Assembly: GCA_949487135.1 (NCBI GenBank)
Contig: CATAJQ010000047.1
Span: 38,221-102,220 of the forward strand
From: Cellvibrionales bacterium UBA7375
Lineage (GTDB): Bacteria; Pseudomonadota; Gammaproteobacteria; Pseudomonadales; Porticoccaceae
DNA length: 64,000 bases
Reading direction: 5' to 3'
Shown: one piece after another, positions 10,002 to 18,732 of the stretch
How the letters are laid out: each line of letters begins with the position of its first letter
Position numbering within the stretch: position 1 is the first letter of the stretch
The notes under the pieces: generated by a model
The model's database searches: none
Told to the model about the DNA's origin: nothing
Seen by the model: the letters and a program-made list of their open reading frames with translations, nothing else
Made by a program: the position numbers and the translations under genes

Positions 10002-10021
10002 TACTGTATATAAAAACAGTA
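10002..10021. promoter_or_regulatory. Near-consensus LexA (SOS) box overlapping a candidate radA promoter
   Basis: TACTGTATATAAAAACAGTA vs E. coli consensus TACTGTATATATATACAGTA (2 mismatches, both in the spacer). Upstream TTGAAA at 9979-9984 with exactly 17 nt to TACTGT. Confidence 0.75.
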
Positions 10022-10035
10022 ATGGAGATAGGCGG

Positions 10036-11406
10036 TTGTCTACTAAAACCAAAACAGCTTATGTATGCAGCGACTGTGGTTCTGAGTACAGAAAGTGGCA
10101 AGGGCAGTGTAATGATTGCAAGGCTTGGAATACCCTAACTGAGGTTCGTCTGGGAAGCGCGACGCGTTCATCGTCCATTTCGCGCACTGGTTTTGCAGCT
10201 GCGGTTGATGGTCAGGTTAAAACCCTGTCTGAAATAACCCTAGATGAAATCCCTAGAATAAGCACTTCCGTAGGTGAGTTAGATTTGGTTTTAGGCGGCG
10301 GGCTTGTGCCGGGTTCTGTGATTCTGGTCGGGGGTGAGCCGGGCGCTGGTAAGAGCACATTGCTATTACAAACCCTTTGTAAGTTAGCAAATACAGAGTC
10401 GGCGTTGTATATCACCGGTGAAGAATCTCCTCAGCAGGTAGCGATGCGTGCTTCACGTCTGCAGTTACCCACGGATAAACTAGAAATTATGGCGGAAACC
10501 TCGGTTGAAACTGTGTGTGCCGTTGCTCAGCAGAGGAAGCCAAAAATTATGGTGATTGATTCCATTCAAGTGATGCATATGGAAGTGGTAACCTCGGCAC
10601 CGGGAAGTGTTTCCCAAGTACGAGAAAGTGCCTCGATGCTAGTGCGCTACGCCAAGCAGACCAATACAGTGTTGATTTTGGTCGGCCATGTAACCAAAGA
10701 TGGTTCACTGGCAGGTCCTAAAGTATTGGAGCATATGATTGACTGCTCGCTGATGCTAGAGGGCAACAGTGACAGTCACTTTAGAACTCTGCGCAGTCAT
10801 AAAAATCGCTTTGGTGCGGTCAATGAGTTGGGGGTTTTTGCCATGACCGATAAGGGTTTGGTTGAAGTCGCTAACCCCTCGGCAATATTTCTTCAGCGCG
10901 GTGAAGATATTTCATCCGGCAGTGTAGTGATGGTAGTTTGGGAGGGTACGCGCCCACTATTAGTTGAATTACAGGCGTTAGTGGATGATAGTCATTTGGG
11001 CAATCCGCGCCGAGTCACTGTGGGTTTGGACCATAATCGACTGTCTATGTTGCTCGCCGTACTGCATAGGCATGGCGGGATTATGGCTGGCGATCAAGAT
11101 GTTTTCGTCAATGTAGTCGGTGGCGTTAAAGTTTTGGAAACCAGTGCCGATTTAGCGCTGATAATGGCGGTTATATCTAGCTTTAGAGATAAACCCCTGC
11201 CCGATGACTTGGTGGTGTTTGGCGAAGTGGGTCTTGCCGGTGAAATTCGCCCAGTGGCCAATGGTCAGGAACGTCTTCGCGAAGCGGCTAAGCATGGGTT
11301 TAAGCACGCCATAGTGCCTGCGGGCAATAAGCCCAAACAGCCGATTAAAGGTATGAGGGTAACTGCTGTGCGAAATGTGACTCAAGCCCTTGAGGCCCTA
11401 TCTTAA
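10036..11406 (+). CDS. radA: DNA repair protein RadA (Sms)
   Basis: TTG start; zinc finger CSDCGSEYRKWQGQCNDC; Walker A GGEPGAGKST; KNRFG motif; C-terminal Lon-like domain. Confidence 0.97.
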   Translation: MSTKTKTAYVCSDCGSEYRKWQGQCNDCKAWNTLTEVRLGSATRSSSISRTGFAAAVDGQVKTLSEITLDEIPRISTSVGELDLVLGGGLVPGSVILVGGEPGAGKSTLLLQTLCKLANTESALYITGEESPQQVAMRASRLQLPTDKLEIMAETSVETVCAVAQQRKPKIMVIDSIQVMHMEVVTSAPGSVSQVRESASMLVRYAKQTNTVLILVGHVTKDGSLAGPKVLEHMIDCSLMLEGNSDSHFRTLRSHKNRFGAVNELGVFAMTDKGLVEVANPSAIFLQRGEDISSGSVVMVVWEGTRPLLVELQALVDDSHLGNPRRVTVGLDHNRLSMLLAVLHRHGGIMAGDQDVFVNVVGGVKVLETSADLALIMAVISSFRDKPLPDDLVVFGEVGLAGEIRPVANGQERLREAAKHGFKHAIVPAGNKPKQPIKGMRVTAVRNVTQALEALS

Positions 11407-11465
11407 TTTATTAAGTGTTTAATTAATCAGTGCACTGTGTTTAAATCTCACCTTGCTTCGGCAAC

Positions 11466-11684
11466 AGGTTCTCTTTTGATTTTATTTCTCAAGTCAAAGA
11501 GTGAAACGGGAAATCGGTGCGCTTAGTTCTTTTTAGTTTTCAAGAGTATAAGTTATTCCGATACTGCCCCCGCAACGGTAGGTAAGAATGGTAGGTTGTA
11601 AAACCACTGTGCTCAAATCAGGCATGGGAAGGTAACCTAGCAGAGCATAATCGCTCACTTACAAGTCCGGAGACCGGCCTGTCG
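11466..11684 (+). ncRNA. Cobalamin (B12) riboswitch
   Basis: Conserved blocks GTGAAACGGGAAATCGGTGC, ACTGCCCCCGCAACGGTA, and B12-box AAGTCCGGAGACCGGCCTGTC upstream of btuB. Confidence 0.95.
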
Positions 11685-11801
11685 CTTTGCAGACAAACCG
11701 CGGGGTGCGGTATTGCGCTGATCGACAGTCTTTTGCTGTCCTTTTGCCTGTGTGTACCCCGTGAAAATAAAATAATTATGCTCGGGTGAGAGCAGGATCT
11801 T

Positions 11802-13697
11802 ATGATGAAAAAATTAATAAATTTAAACCTAGGGTTATGCCTAGTCCCTTTTTTTGCGCTTTCTTCGGTTAATGCTGAAGAAGTTCAAGATGTTGAAAAT
11901 ATTATTGTTACTGAAAGTAGAATTCCTACCATTGTTTCAGAAAGTTTAAGCGCAATTTCCATTATTACAAAAGAAGATATTGAGAGATATCAGGCATCTG
12001 ACTTATATGATTTGATGGCTAGGTTACCTGGGGTTTCAATGTTGCGAAATGGCGCGCGTGGCTCTGCAACCAGTCTGTCTATTAGAGGGAATCAAGGCGA
12101 TCACTCCCTATTTTTGGTCGATGGTGTACGCATTGGTAGTGCAACCCTAGGAAGTGCAACCCTCGCCTTAATCAATACTAATTCTATTGAACGTATTGAG
12201 GTTGTTCGCGGTCCAAAATCCAATCTATATGGTGCTGACGCAATTGGTGGTGTGGTTAATATTATTACCCGTGATGCCGCTGATATGGATTCATTGCAGG
12301 TTAAAACATCAGTAGGTAGCAATGGCACTAAAGAAACAACGTTATCTGCAGGAACAACTCAGGGCAAAAGTAGTTATTCCGCGGTATTTAATGCCTATGA
12401 AACAGATGGCATTGATAGTACCTATGATACTTCTTTTCTTCACGGTGACGATGATGGCCACGAAAATGACAGTATTGCTCTTCGTTATGGTTATGAAATC
12501 AATGATGATGCCAAGTTAAGCCTGTCATATAACAGTAATGATTCATCAACCGATTATGATTCTGGGTGTTCGAAGTGGGAGGAAGTTTCTGGTGTTTGGG
12601 TTCAAGAACAGTTTGAATGCTATATCTATAACGAAACTAAAATAACATCCCTATCATCCTCATTGGATCTTGATGTTACTGATCGCTGGTCTACTAATTT
12701 TCAGCTTGGTAGAAGTACAGATAATGCAGAAGAGTTATCGCCCAATGTTGATTTAGCAGATTTTTCTTTAGATGGAATCTTTAACACAACCAAGACTGAA
12801 GCCACATGGTTTAATGCAATTGAGCTCGAAGCAGATACTATATTATCTCTAGGTTTAGATTATCAAAAAGATGAGATTGATAGTTCTAATGCTTATGATA
12901 TTACCAGTAGAGACAATAAAGCGGCCTTCCTTCAATACAAATTCAAATCAGAAGGTGCAGATGTTAGTTTTGGTGCCCGAAGAGATGATAATGAGCAGTT
13001 TGGCGCACATACCACAACTTCATTTATGGCGGGACAAAATGTTACTGATAATATGCGTTTAAATTTCTCATATGGGGAAGGATTTAAGGCGCCAACCTTT
13101 AATGATCTTTATTATCCAGGTTCCGGTAATCCTAATTTCGTGCCTGAGCAGTCAAAAAATATTGAGCTTGGTTTTAATGCCAATTGGGGTGATTCAGTTG
13201 CAAATGTAACCTTGTTTAATAATCGGTTGGAAAATTTAATTCAGTACAACTTTGCAACATGGTCAACAGATCAAACTGCAGAAGTTGAAATCACTGGTGT
13301 AGAATTATCGTTGGAAACAGAATTGTCTGGGTGGTTAGTTGGATTGTCAGGGACAGTTTTGAATCCGAAAGATAAGTTTACAGGAAATCTTTTAAGACGA
13401 CGCGCGGAGCGATCTGCTTCCTTAGGCGGGGACTATTCTGGAGGTAATTATGGTTTTGGTTTTACTGTTTATAGCCAAAGTCATACCTTTGATAATGCTG
13501 CTAATACAGTCCGCTTTGGTGGCTATACTACTCTTGCTTTGCGTGCACACTTTGATCTGAGCGATAACTGGAAAGTTAAAGTTAATGCAAATAACTTAAC
13601 GGATAAAGAATATGTTACAGCCAGTGGATTCTTGGGTAATTACCGATCTATGGGTCGAGAGTTGTTATTCACCCTAGCCTATACGCCAAGTTTTTAA
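11802..13697 (+). CDS. btuB: TonB-dependent vitamin B12 outer-membrane receptor BtuB
   Basis: Signal peptide, TonB box region (ENIIVTESRIP), plug motif RIEVVRGPKSNLYGADAIGGVVNIITR, beta-barrel C-terminus ending in F; downstream of the riboswitch. Confidence 0.95.
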   Translation: MMKKLINLNLGLCLVPFFALSSVNAEEVQDVENIIVTESRIPTIVSESLSAISIITKEDIERYQASDLYDLMARLPGVSMLRNGARGSATSLSIRGNQGDHSLFLVDGVRIGSATLGSATLALINTNSIERIEVVRGPKSNLYGADAIGGVVNIITRDAADMDSLQVKTSVGSNGTKETTLSAGTTQGKSSYSAVFNAYETDGIDSTYDTSFLHGDDDGHENDSIALRYGYEINDDAKLSLSYNSNDSSTDYDSGCSKWEEVSGVWVQEQFECYIYNETKITSLSSSLDLDVTDRWSTNFQLGRSTDNAEELSPNVDLADFSLDGIFNTTKTEATWFNAIELEADTILSLGLDYQKDEIDSSNAYDITSRDNKAAFLQYKFKSEGADVSFGARRDDNEQFGAHTTTSFMAGQNVTDNMRLNFSYGEGFKAPTFNDLYYPGSGNPNFVPEQSKNIELGFNANWGDSVANVTLFNNRLENLIQYNFATWSTDQTAEVEITGVELSLETELSGWLVGLSGTVLNPKDKFTGNLLRRRAERSASLGGDYSGGNYGFGFTVYSQSHTFDNAANTVRFGGYTTLALRAHFDLSDNWKVKVNANNLTDKEYVTASGFLGNYRSMGRELLFTLAYTPSF

Positions 13698-13738
13698 TTA
13701 ATCCTATGGCTTGTTTTAAAATATAGCTTGAGGAGCTT

Positions 13739-14350
13739 ATGGAAAATACAGCGAAAAATAATGATGTACATAAAAACAAGATGCAGAAGCTTAAAGAGAA
13801 TATAGATGCCTCTATTGAGTCTGCTTCACTGGAGCGTGGTGTGTGTATTTTACTAACCGGCAATGGCAAGGGTAAAACCAGCTCTGCTTTTGGTATGGTG
13901 ATGCGTGCACTGGGTTATGGACACAAAGTCGCTGTAGTGCAGTTTATTAAGGGTGAGCAACTTTCTGGTGAAGAGCTTTACCTGCGGGATCAATGCCCGC
14001 AGGTAAAGTTTTATCAGATGGGTACCGGTTTTACTTGGGATACTCAGGATCGCTCGGCTGATATAGCGGCTGCGGAAAAAACCTGGGCGGTAGCAGAACA
14101 GGCTCTGGCTGATGAGCAGTATGACTTGGTTGTATTGGATGAGTTGACCTATATGCTGAGCTTTAAATACCTCGATAAACAGCGAGTTTTAAGCGCGATA
14201 CAGAATCGTCCCTACGAGCAATCACTGGTAGTTACTGGTCGCGGTGGTGGTAGTGAGTTGGCAGAGTTGGCTGATACGGTATCAGAGGTTAAAGAAATTA
14301 AGCATGCCTACAACGAAGGTATAATGGCGCGCAAAGGTGTGGATTTCTAA
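13739..14350 (+). CDS. cobO: Cob(I)yrinic acid a,c-diamide adenosyltransferase
   Basis: P-loop LLTGNGKGKTSSAFGMVMRALGYG, VVLDELTY, TGRGG; SD gaggag. Confidence 0.95.
   Translation: MENTAKNNDVHKNKMQKLKENIDASIESASLERGVCILLTGNGKGKTSSAFGMVMRALGYGHKVAVVQFIKGEQLSGEELYLRDQCPQVKFYQMGTGFTWDTQDRSADIAAAEKTWAVAEQALADEQYDLVVLDELTYMLSFKYLDKQRVLSAIQNRPYEQSLVVTGRGGGSELAELADTVSEVKEIKHAYNEGIMARKGVDF
13976..14011 (+). terminator. Intragenic terminator-like hairpin inside cobO
   Basis: CTTTACCTGCGGG-ATCAATG-CCCGCAGGTAAAG (13-bp perfect stem, 7-nt loop) followed by TTTTAT. Confidence 0.5.
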
Positions 14351-15379
14351 TTGCGTTACTTAGCGGCCGCCAAGCTCGTTTGGTGTCTGGCATTATTGAT
14401 GCCAGCGGTGGCGGTTGTCTCTTTATCGATGGGTACGGTCAGTATTCCATTTACACAGATTATACAAACGCTTTTCGCCACTATGGGTGGCGGCATTGAA
14501 AACACTCAAACCTCCAGTATTGTTTTAGATATTCGCTTGCCGCGAATTATTTTGGCATTGCTAGTGGGCGCTGTATTGGCAGTACTGGGTACGGTGATGC
14601 AGGGCTTATTCCGCAATCCCTTGGCCGACCCCTCACTCATTGGTGTGTCCGGTGGTGCGTCGGTTGGCGCTAGCGTAGTTATTGTTTTGGTCGGTGGATC
14701 TGTAGCTTCGCCGTTAGCCGGTTTATCGCTGATTTCTTTTGGCGCCTTTATCGGCGGGGTTATTTCTACTCTGGTTGTCTATCGCGTCGCTACTTCCGGT
14801 ATGGGTACTTCGGTCACAACCATGTTGTTGGCCGGTATTGCTATTGGTGCAATTGCCGGTGCTTTTAATAGTTTATTAAGTTATTTTTCGGATAATCAAA
14901 TGCTGCGCCAAATTAGTGTTTGGCAAATGGGTAATCTAGGCGGCGCTAACTGGCTTAAGGTGAGTATTATGCTTGCTGTGGCGGCTATTTTGGCAGCAGT
15001 TTTACCGATACAGGCTAAGTCACTAAATGCGCTGTTACTGGGGGAGTCTGAGGCGCGTCATCTGGGTGTAGATGTTCAAAGAATAAAGCGCAAATTTATC
15101 TTTCTAACCGCATTGGGTGTTGGTGTTAGTGTCGCGCTTGCCGGGCTTATTGGTTTTGTTGGACTGATTATCCCGCATATGGTGAGGCTACTGATTGGCC
15201 CAGATCATAGATGGCTATTGCCTGCCACAGCCCTTGCTGGGGCTAGTCTTTTGATGATTGCTGATAGTATTGCCCGGGTTGTGGTATTACCAGCAGAATT
15301 GCCCACAGGCATTTTGACCGCGCTGTTAGGTGCGCCATTCTTTATTGGTTTGTTAATTCGTCAGCGCGGGGAGTTTTAG
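14351..15379 (+). CDS. btuC: Vitamin B12 ABC transporter permease BtuC
   Basis: FecCD/BtuC family multi-TM protein (LPRIILALLVGAVLAVLGTVMQGLFRNPLADPSLIGVSGGA); TTG start directly after cobO stop. Confidence 0.93.
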   Translation: MRYLAAAKLVWCLALLMPAVAVVSLSMGTVSIPFTQIIQTLFATMGGGIENTQTSSIVLDIRLPRIILALLVGAVLAVLGTVMQGLFRNPLADPSLIGVSGGASVGASVVIVLVGGSVASPLAGLSLISFGAFIGGVISTLVVYRVATSGMGTSVTTMLLAGIAIGAIAGAFNSLLSYFSDNQMLRQISVWQMGNLGGANWLKVSIMLAVAAILAAVLPIQAKSLNALLLGESEARHLGVDVQRIKRKFIFLTALGVGVSVALAGLIGFVGLIIPHMVRLLIGPDHRWLLPATALAGASLLMIADSIARVVVLPAELPTGILTALLGAPFFIGLLIRQRGEF

Positions 15380-16155
15380 TGATGTCGATAGTGGCTGACA
15401 ATATCTCTTTGCATCTGGCGGGTTTCGATTTGTTGCGCAATATTAATTTATCGGTAGAGGCGGGGCAGGTGACGGTTCTTGTCGGCCCAAATGGCGCGGG
15501 TAAATCTAGCTTACTCAAGGTTTTAACCGGTGAGTTAAACCCATCTCAGGGGGCTGTATGGTTAAACCAGCGTAAATTATCTCAATGGGCTATTCAGGAC
15601 AAGGCCAATGTGCTGGCAGTATTGCCTCAGCATAGCGAGCTGAACTTCCCGTTTACCGCCAACGAAGTTGTTAGTCTTGGTTGTATTCCTCACACAACCG
15701 GTTATGCAGTGGATCAAAAAATTATCGCTGATGCATTGCAGATGGTGGATGCCAATTACCTTGAGCAACGACTCTATACGCAAATGTCGGGTGGTGAAAA
15801 GCAGCGTGTTCAGTTAGCCCGTGTGCTTGCTCAGATCTGGTGTCCTAATTCATTAGGAGAGCAATTCCTGGTGCTCGATGAGCCCACAGCGGCCTTTGAT
15901 CTAGCCCATCAGCAGATGACATTAGATATTGTAAAACAGTTTTCACAGCGCGGTGTCGGCGTATTTATGGTGGTACATGATCTTAATCTGGCGGCTCGAT
16001 GTGCGGATAATCTGGTAGTGGTTAATGGTGGCGTTATTGAAGCTTTCGGCAGTCCGGACAAAATATTAACAGAGCAGTTAGTCGAAAAAGTGTTTGAGGT
16101 AAAAGCAACTATTTCAAGTCATCCAACGGCCAATACGCCATTGGTGATTACCTAA
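15379..16155 (+). CDS. btuD: Heme/B12 ABC transporter ATP-binding protein BtuD
   Basis: Walker A GPNGAGKSSLLK, signature MSGGEKQRVQLARVLAQ, Walker B FLVLDEPTAAFD. Confidence 0.93.
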   Translation: MMSIVADNISLHLAGFDLLRNINLSVEAGQVTVLVGPNGAGKSSLLKVLTGELNPSQGAVWLNQRKLSQWAIQDKANVLAVLPQHSELNFPFTANEVVSLGCIPHTTGYAVDQKIIADALQMVDANYLEQRLYTQMSGGEKQRVQLARVLAQIWCPNSLGEQFLVLDEPTAAFDLAHQQMTLDIVKQFSQRGVGVFMVVHDLNLAARCADNLVVVNGGVIEAFGSPDKILTEQLVEKVFEVKATISSHPTANTPLVIT

Positions 16156-17042
16156 TGTTGCCAAGACTTTTAGCAATATTTTTTATTATTTTCGCCCATA
16201 GCAGCATAGCCGCTATTGATGTAGTTGATGATAATGGCGATAAATTGACTATTGCTAATGCAGCCCATCGAATTATCAGTCTATCGCCCAATACCACCGA
16301 AATATTATTTCATATTGGCGCTGGAGAAAAAATTGTTGGTGCGGACGAATATAGTAATTATCCGCAAGCGGCCAACAAAATTGTAAGAGTTAATAATCAT
16401 GCCGCGGCAAATTATGAATTAATCTTATCGCTTAAGCCCGATCTGGTCATTGCTTGGCAGTCAGGTAATGGTGAAAAAATTATCAGCCGAATAAGAGAAT
16501 TAAATATTCCGGTATTTGTGGTCGAAACTGCAAGCCTAGAAGATATTCCAAATTTATACCGCCGTTTAGGTCAGCTTTCGGGGTATGCTGCGCAAGCCAA
16601 CACGCAGGCTGAAAGATTTTCGCAGCGTTTAAATCAGTTGCGTAAAAGTTTTAGTTCAAGACAAGCTGTTCGCGTGTTTTATCAAATCTGGAATGAGCCT
16701 TTAATGACGCTAAACGGTGATCATATGGTGACGGATATGATTGAATTATGCGGCGGTGTTAATGTCTTTGCTGATGCAGCCGCACTGGTGCCCTTCGTGA
16801 ATATTGAATCTGTTGTGGCGGCTAATCCGCAGATTATTATCTCAGGTGGTAAGAATAAAACAGACTTATTGGACTCAGGGTTTTGGCGCAAATGGTCCGG
16901 TATATCAGCAGTTAAAAACCAGCATTTATATGCTATTCCTTCAGATTTACTTCAGCGACATTCTGATCGAATTCTCGATGGCGCCCGCTTGATGTGTGAG
17001 TATGTTGATCTAGTTAGGTCGCTGAATATAACTGAAAATTAA
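16155..17042 (+). CDS. btuF: Cobalamin-binding periplasmic protein BtuF
   Basis: Signal peptide; RIISLSPNTTEILFHIGAGEKIVGADEYSNYP; cluster III SBP layout. Confidence 0.9.
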   Translation: MLPRLLAIFFIIFAHSSIAAIDVVDDNGDKLTIANAAHRIISLSPNTTEILFHIGAGEKIVGADEYSNYPQAANKIVRVNNHAAANYELILSLKPDLVIAWQSGNGEKIISRIRELNIPVFVVETASLEDIPNLYRRLGQLSGYAAQANTQAERFSQRLNQLRKSFSSRQAVRVFYQIWNEPLMTLNGDHMVTDMIELCGGVNVFADAAALVPFVNIESVVAANPQIIISGGKNKTDLLDSGFWRKWSGISAVKNQHLYAIPSDLLQRHSDRILDGARLMCEYVDLVRSLNITEN

Positions 17043-17058
17043 ATATTAATAGATATAA

Positions 17059-17085
17059 AAAAGCCGCTGACTTAGTCAGCGGCTT
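17059..17085. terminator. Bidirectional terminator between btuF and amtB
   Basis: AAAGCCGCTGAC-TTA-GTCAGCGGCTTT perfect 12-bp stem in A/T tracts, between convergent genes. Confidence 0.85.
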
Positions 17086-17149
17086 TGAGTGCCTTTAGTA
17101 TTTTATTTTTTAAGGCAGCGTTTTTTCATTCGCTTTATTCTTTTTGTTG

Positions 17150-18460
17150 TTACAGGTCGTACCCCTTCTCATCATGCTCTACAAGATCAACACCCTGTAG
17201 TTCTTGCTCTTCATCAACCCGTAATACTAACAGCTTATCGACAAGTTTCAAGAGTAAATATGTAATGATTGCGGTATAAACAAAAGTAGTAGCAACACCT
17301 ACTATTTGTACCTGAACTTGACTCGCCATTGTCATGCCTTCATTGAAACCCTGACCGCTAAATACGCCAAGTGCATCTGAAGCAAATACACCCGCTAGGA
17401 TAGTACCTAAGATACCGCCCACGCCGTGAACAGGGAAAACATCGAGGGAATCATCGATTTTAAATTTCTGCTTAATTGCTTGAGTGGCATAGTAGCAGAC
17501 GACACCAGCACTAAAGCCGATTACCAAAGCACCACCAGGACCAACAAAACCAGAAGCTGGTGTGATAGTACCAAGACCTGCAACCATGCCCGTTACAATA
17601 CCCAGTACAGACGGCTTACCATGTCTAATCCATTCCATCATCATCCAGGCTAGTGAGCCTGTTGCAGCTGAAATATGAGTCACAAGAATTGCCATACCAG
17701 CATCGCCATTAGCGGCTAGTGCAGAGCCACCATTAAAGCCAAACCAGCCAACCCAAAGCATACCGGCACCAGCTACGGTAATGGTAAGGTTGTGAGGAGG
17801 CATTGCCTGAGTTGGGAAACCTTTTCGGTTACCAATAACTAGTGCAGCAACCAATGCTCCAACACCAGCGGTGATATGAACAACAGTACCACCGGCGAAG
17901 TCTAGTAGACCCATTTCACCAAGCCAACCACCGCCCCATACCCAGTGAGTAATAGGTGCATAAACAACCACTAGCCAAAGTGCGCTAAATAGTAGCATAG
18001 CGCTGAAGCGCATTCTTTCGGCGAAAGCACCAACAATCAGTGCTGGAGTAATAACAGCAAACGTCATTTGGAACATAGCAAATACTGATTCTGGAATATC
18101 ACCGGCCATAGTGCCTTCGGTGATGTTGCCCATAAGGATATTATCCAAATTGCCGAAATAGGCATTGAAAGAACCGCCATCACCAAATGCAATACTGTAA
18201 CCAAATACCAACCAGATAATTGAAGCTAGGCAAGTAATGGCAAAACATTGCATTAATACTGATAGTACATTCTTAGAGCGTACTAAACCGGCATAAAAAA
18301 GCGATAAGCCGGGGATGGTCATAAAAAGAACTAGAGCGGTAGACGTCATGATCCATGATGTATTTGCGCCGTCTAATTCCTGACCAAATACTTGGCCAGA
18401 TAGTAAGCATAAAAGAAATGCGATTGCGCCTCGTTGGAGGCTACTAGACTGTAAAAACAT
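17150..18460 (-). CDS. amtB: Ammonium transporter AmtB
   Basis: Signal peptide MFLQSSSLQRGAIAFLLCLLSGQVFG; Amt motifs LSLFYAGLVRSKNVLSVLMQ, DFAGGTVVHITAG; SD agagg before ATG 18460. Confidence 0.96.
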   Translation of the reverse strand: MFLQSSSLQRGAIAFLLCLLSGQVFGQELDGANTSWIMTSTALVLFMTIPGLSLFYAGLVRSKNVLSVLMQCFAITCLASIIWLVFGYSIAFGDGGSFNAYFGNLDNILMGNITEGTMAGDIPESVFAMFQMTFAVITPALIVGAFAERMRFSAMLLFSALWLVVVYAPITHWVWGGGWLGEMGLLDFAGGTVVHITAGVGALVAALVIGNRKGFPTQAMPPHNLTITVAGAGMLWVGWFGFNGGSALAANGDAGMAILVTHISAATGSLAWMMMEWIRHGKPSVLGIVTGMVAGLGTITPASGFVGPGGALVIGFSAGVVCYYATQAIKQKFKIDDSLDVFPVHGVGGILGTILAGVFASDALGVFSGQGFNEGMTMASQVQVQIVGVATTFVYTAIITYLLLKLVDKLLVLRVDEEQELQGVDLVEHDEKGYDL

Positions 18461-18482
18461 TGTTTTTCCTCTGCAATAATTG

Positions 18483-18497
18483 GCACTAAAATAGTGC
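18483..18497. promoter_or_regulatory. NtrC-like binding site 1
   Basis: GCACTAAAATAGTGC palindrome resembling NtrC sites (E. coli glnA type AGCACTATATTGGTGCA). Confidence 0.55.
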
Positions 18498-18521
18498 TTT
18501 GTGTCGTTATTATACCCTGAA

Positions 18522-18538
18522 TGCACTATATTAGTGCA
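18522..18538. promoter_or_regulatory. NtrC-like binding site 2
   Basis: TGCACTATATTAGTGCA, perfect 7-bp arms; closest of the three to known NtrC sites. Confidence 0.65.
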
Positions 18539-18584
18539 GTAAAGAGCTGTTTAGGGCTATATTTGCCCGCTTACAGCGTTTATT

Positions 18585-18601
18585 AAGCAACTTTTATGCC
18601 A
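18585..18601 (-). promoter_or_regulatory. Sigma-54 promoter of amtB
   Basis: Minus strand TGGCATAAAAGTTGCTT: GG-N10-GC spacing, one mismatch from TGGCAC-N5-TTGCT. Confidence 0.7.
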
Positions 18602-18615
18602 TAAAAGTTAGTCGT

Positions 18616-18630
18616 GCACTAAAATAATGC
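18616..18630. promoter_or_regulatory. NtrC-like binding site 3 (imperfect)
   Basis: GCACTAAAATAATGC upstream of the sigma-54 element; same family as sites 1 and 2. Confidence 0.5.
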
Positions 18631-18652
18631 TTTTTTGAATTTTGGCAGGCAC

Positions 18653-18688
18653 AATAAAGGTGCTAGGCAAATGCCAAGCACCTTTATT
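18653..18688. terminator. Terminator hairpin downstream of ettA
   Basis: AATAAAGGTGCT-A-GGCA-AA-TGCC-A-AGCACCTTTATT long near-perfect inverted repeat. Confidence 0.65.
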
Positions 18689-18732
18689 TTGGTGTGGGAT
18701 TTAGTCGAAGATAAACGAACTATTGAGTCTAG

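Noticed and set aside
12121-12160. 15-bp near-tandem repeat in btuB (GGTAGTGCAACCCTA GGAAGTGCAACCCTC)
   Set aside because: Encodes GSATLGSATL in the plug domain, a plausible conserved protein motif rather than a DNA element.
12101-12519. Small ORFs on both strands inside btuB (12101-12328 -, 12322-12519 +)
   Set aside because: Overlap a strongly supported TonB-receptor CDS; low-complexity translations with no family signal.
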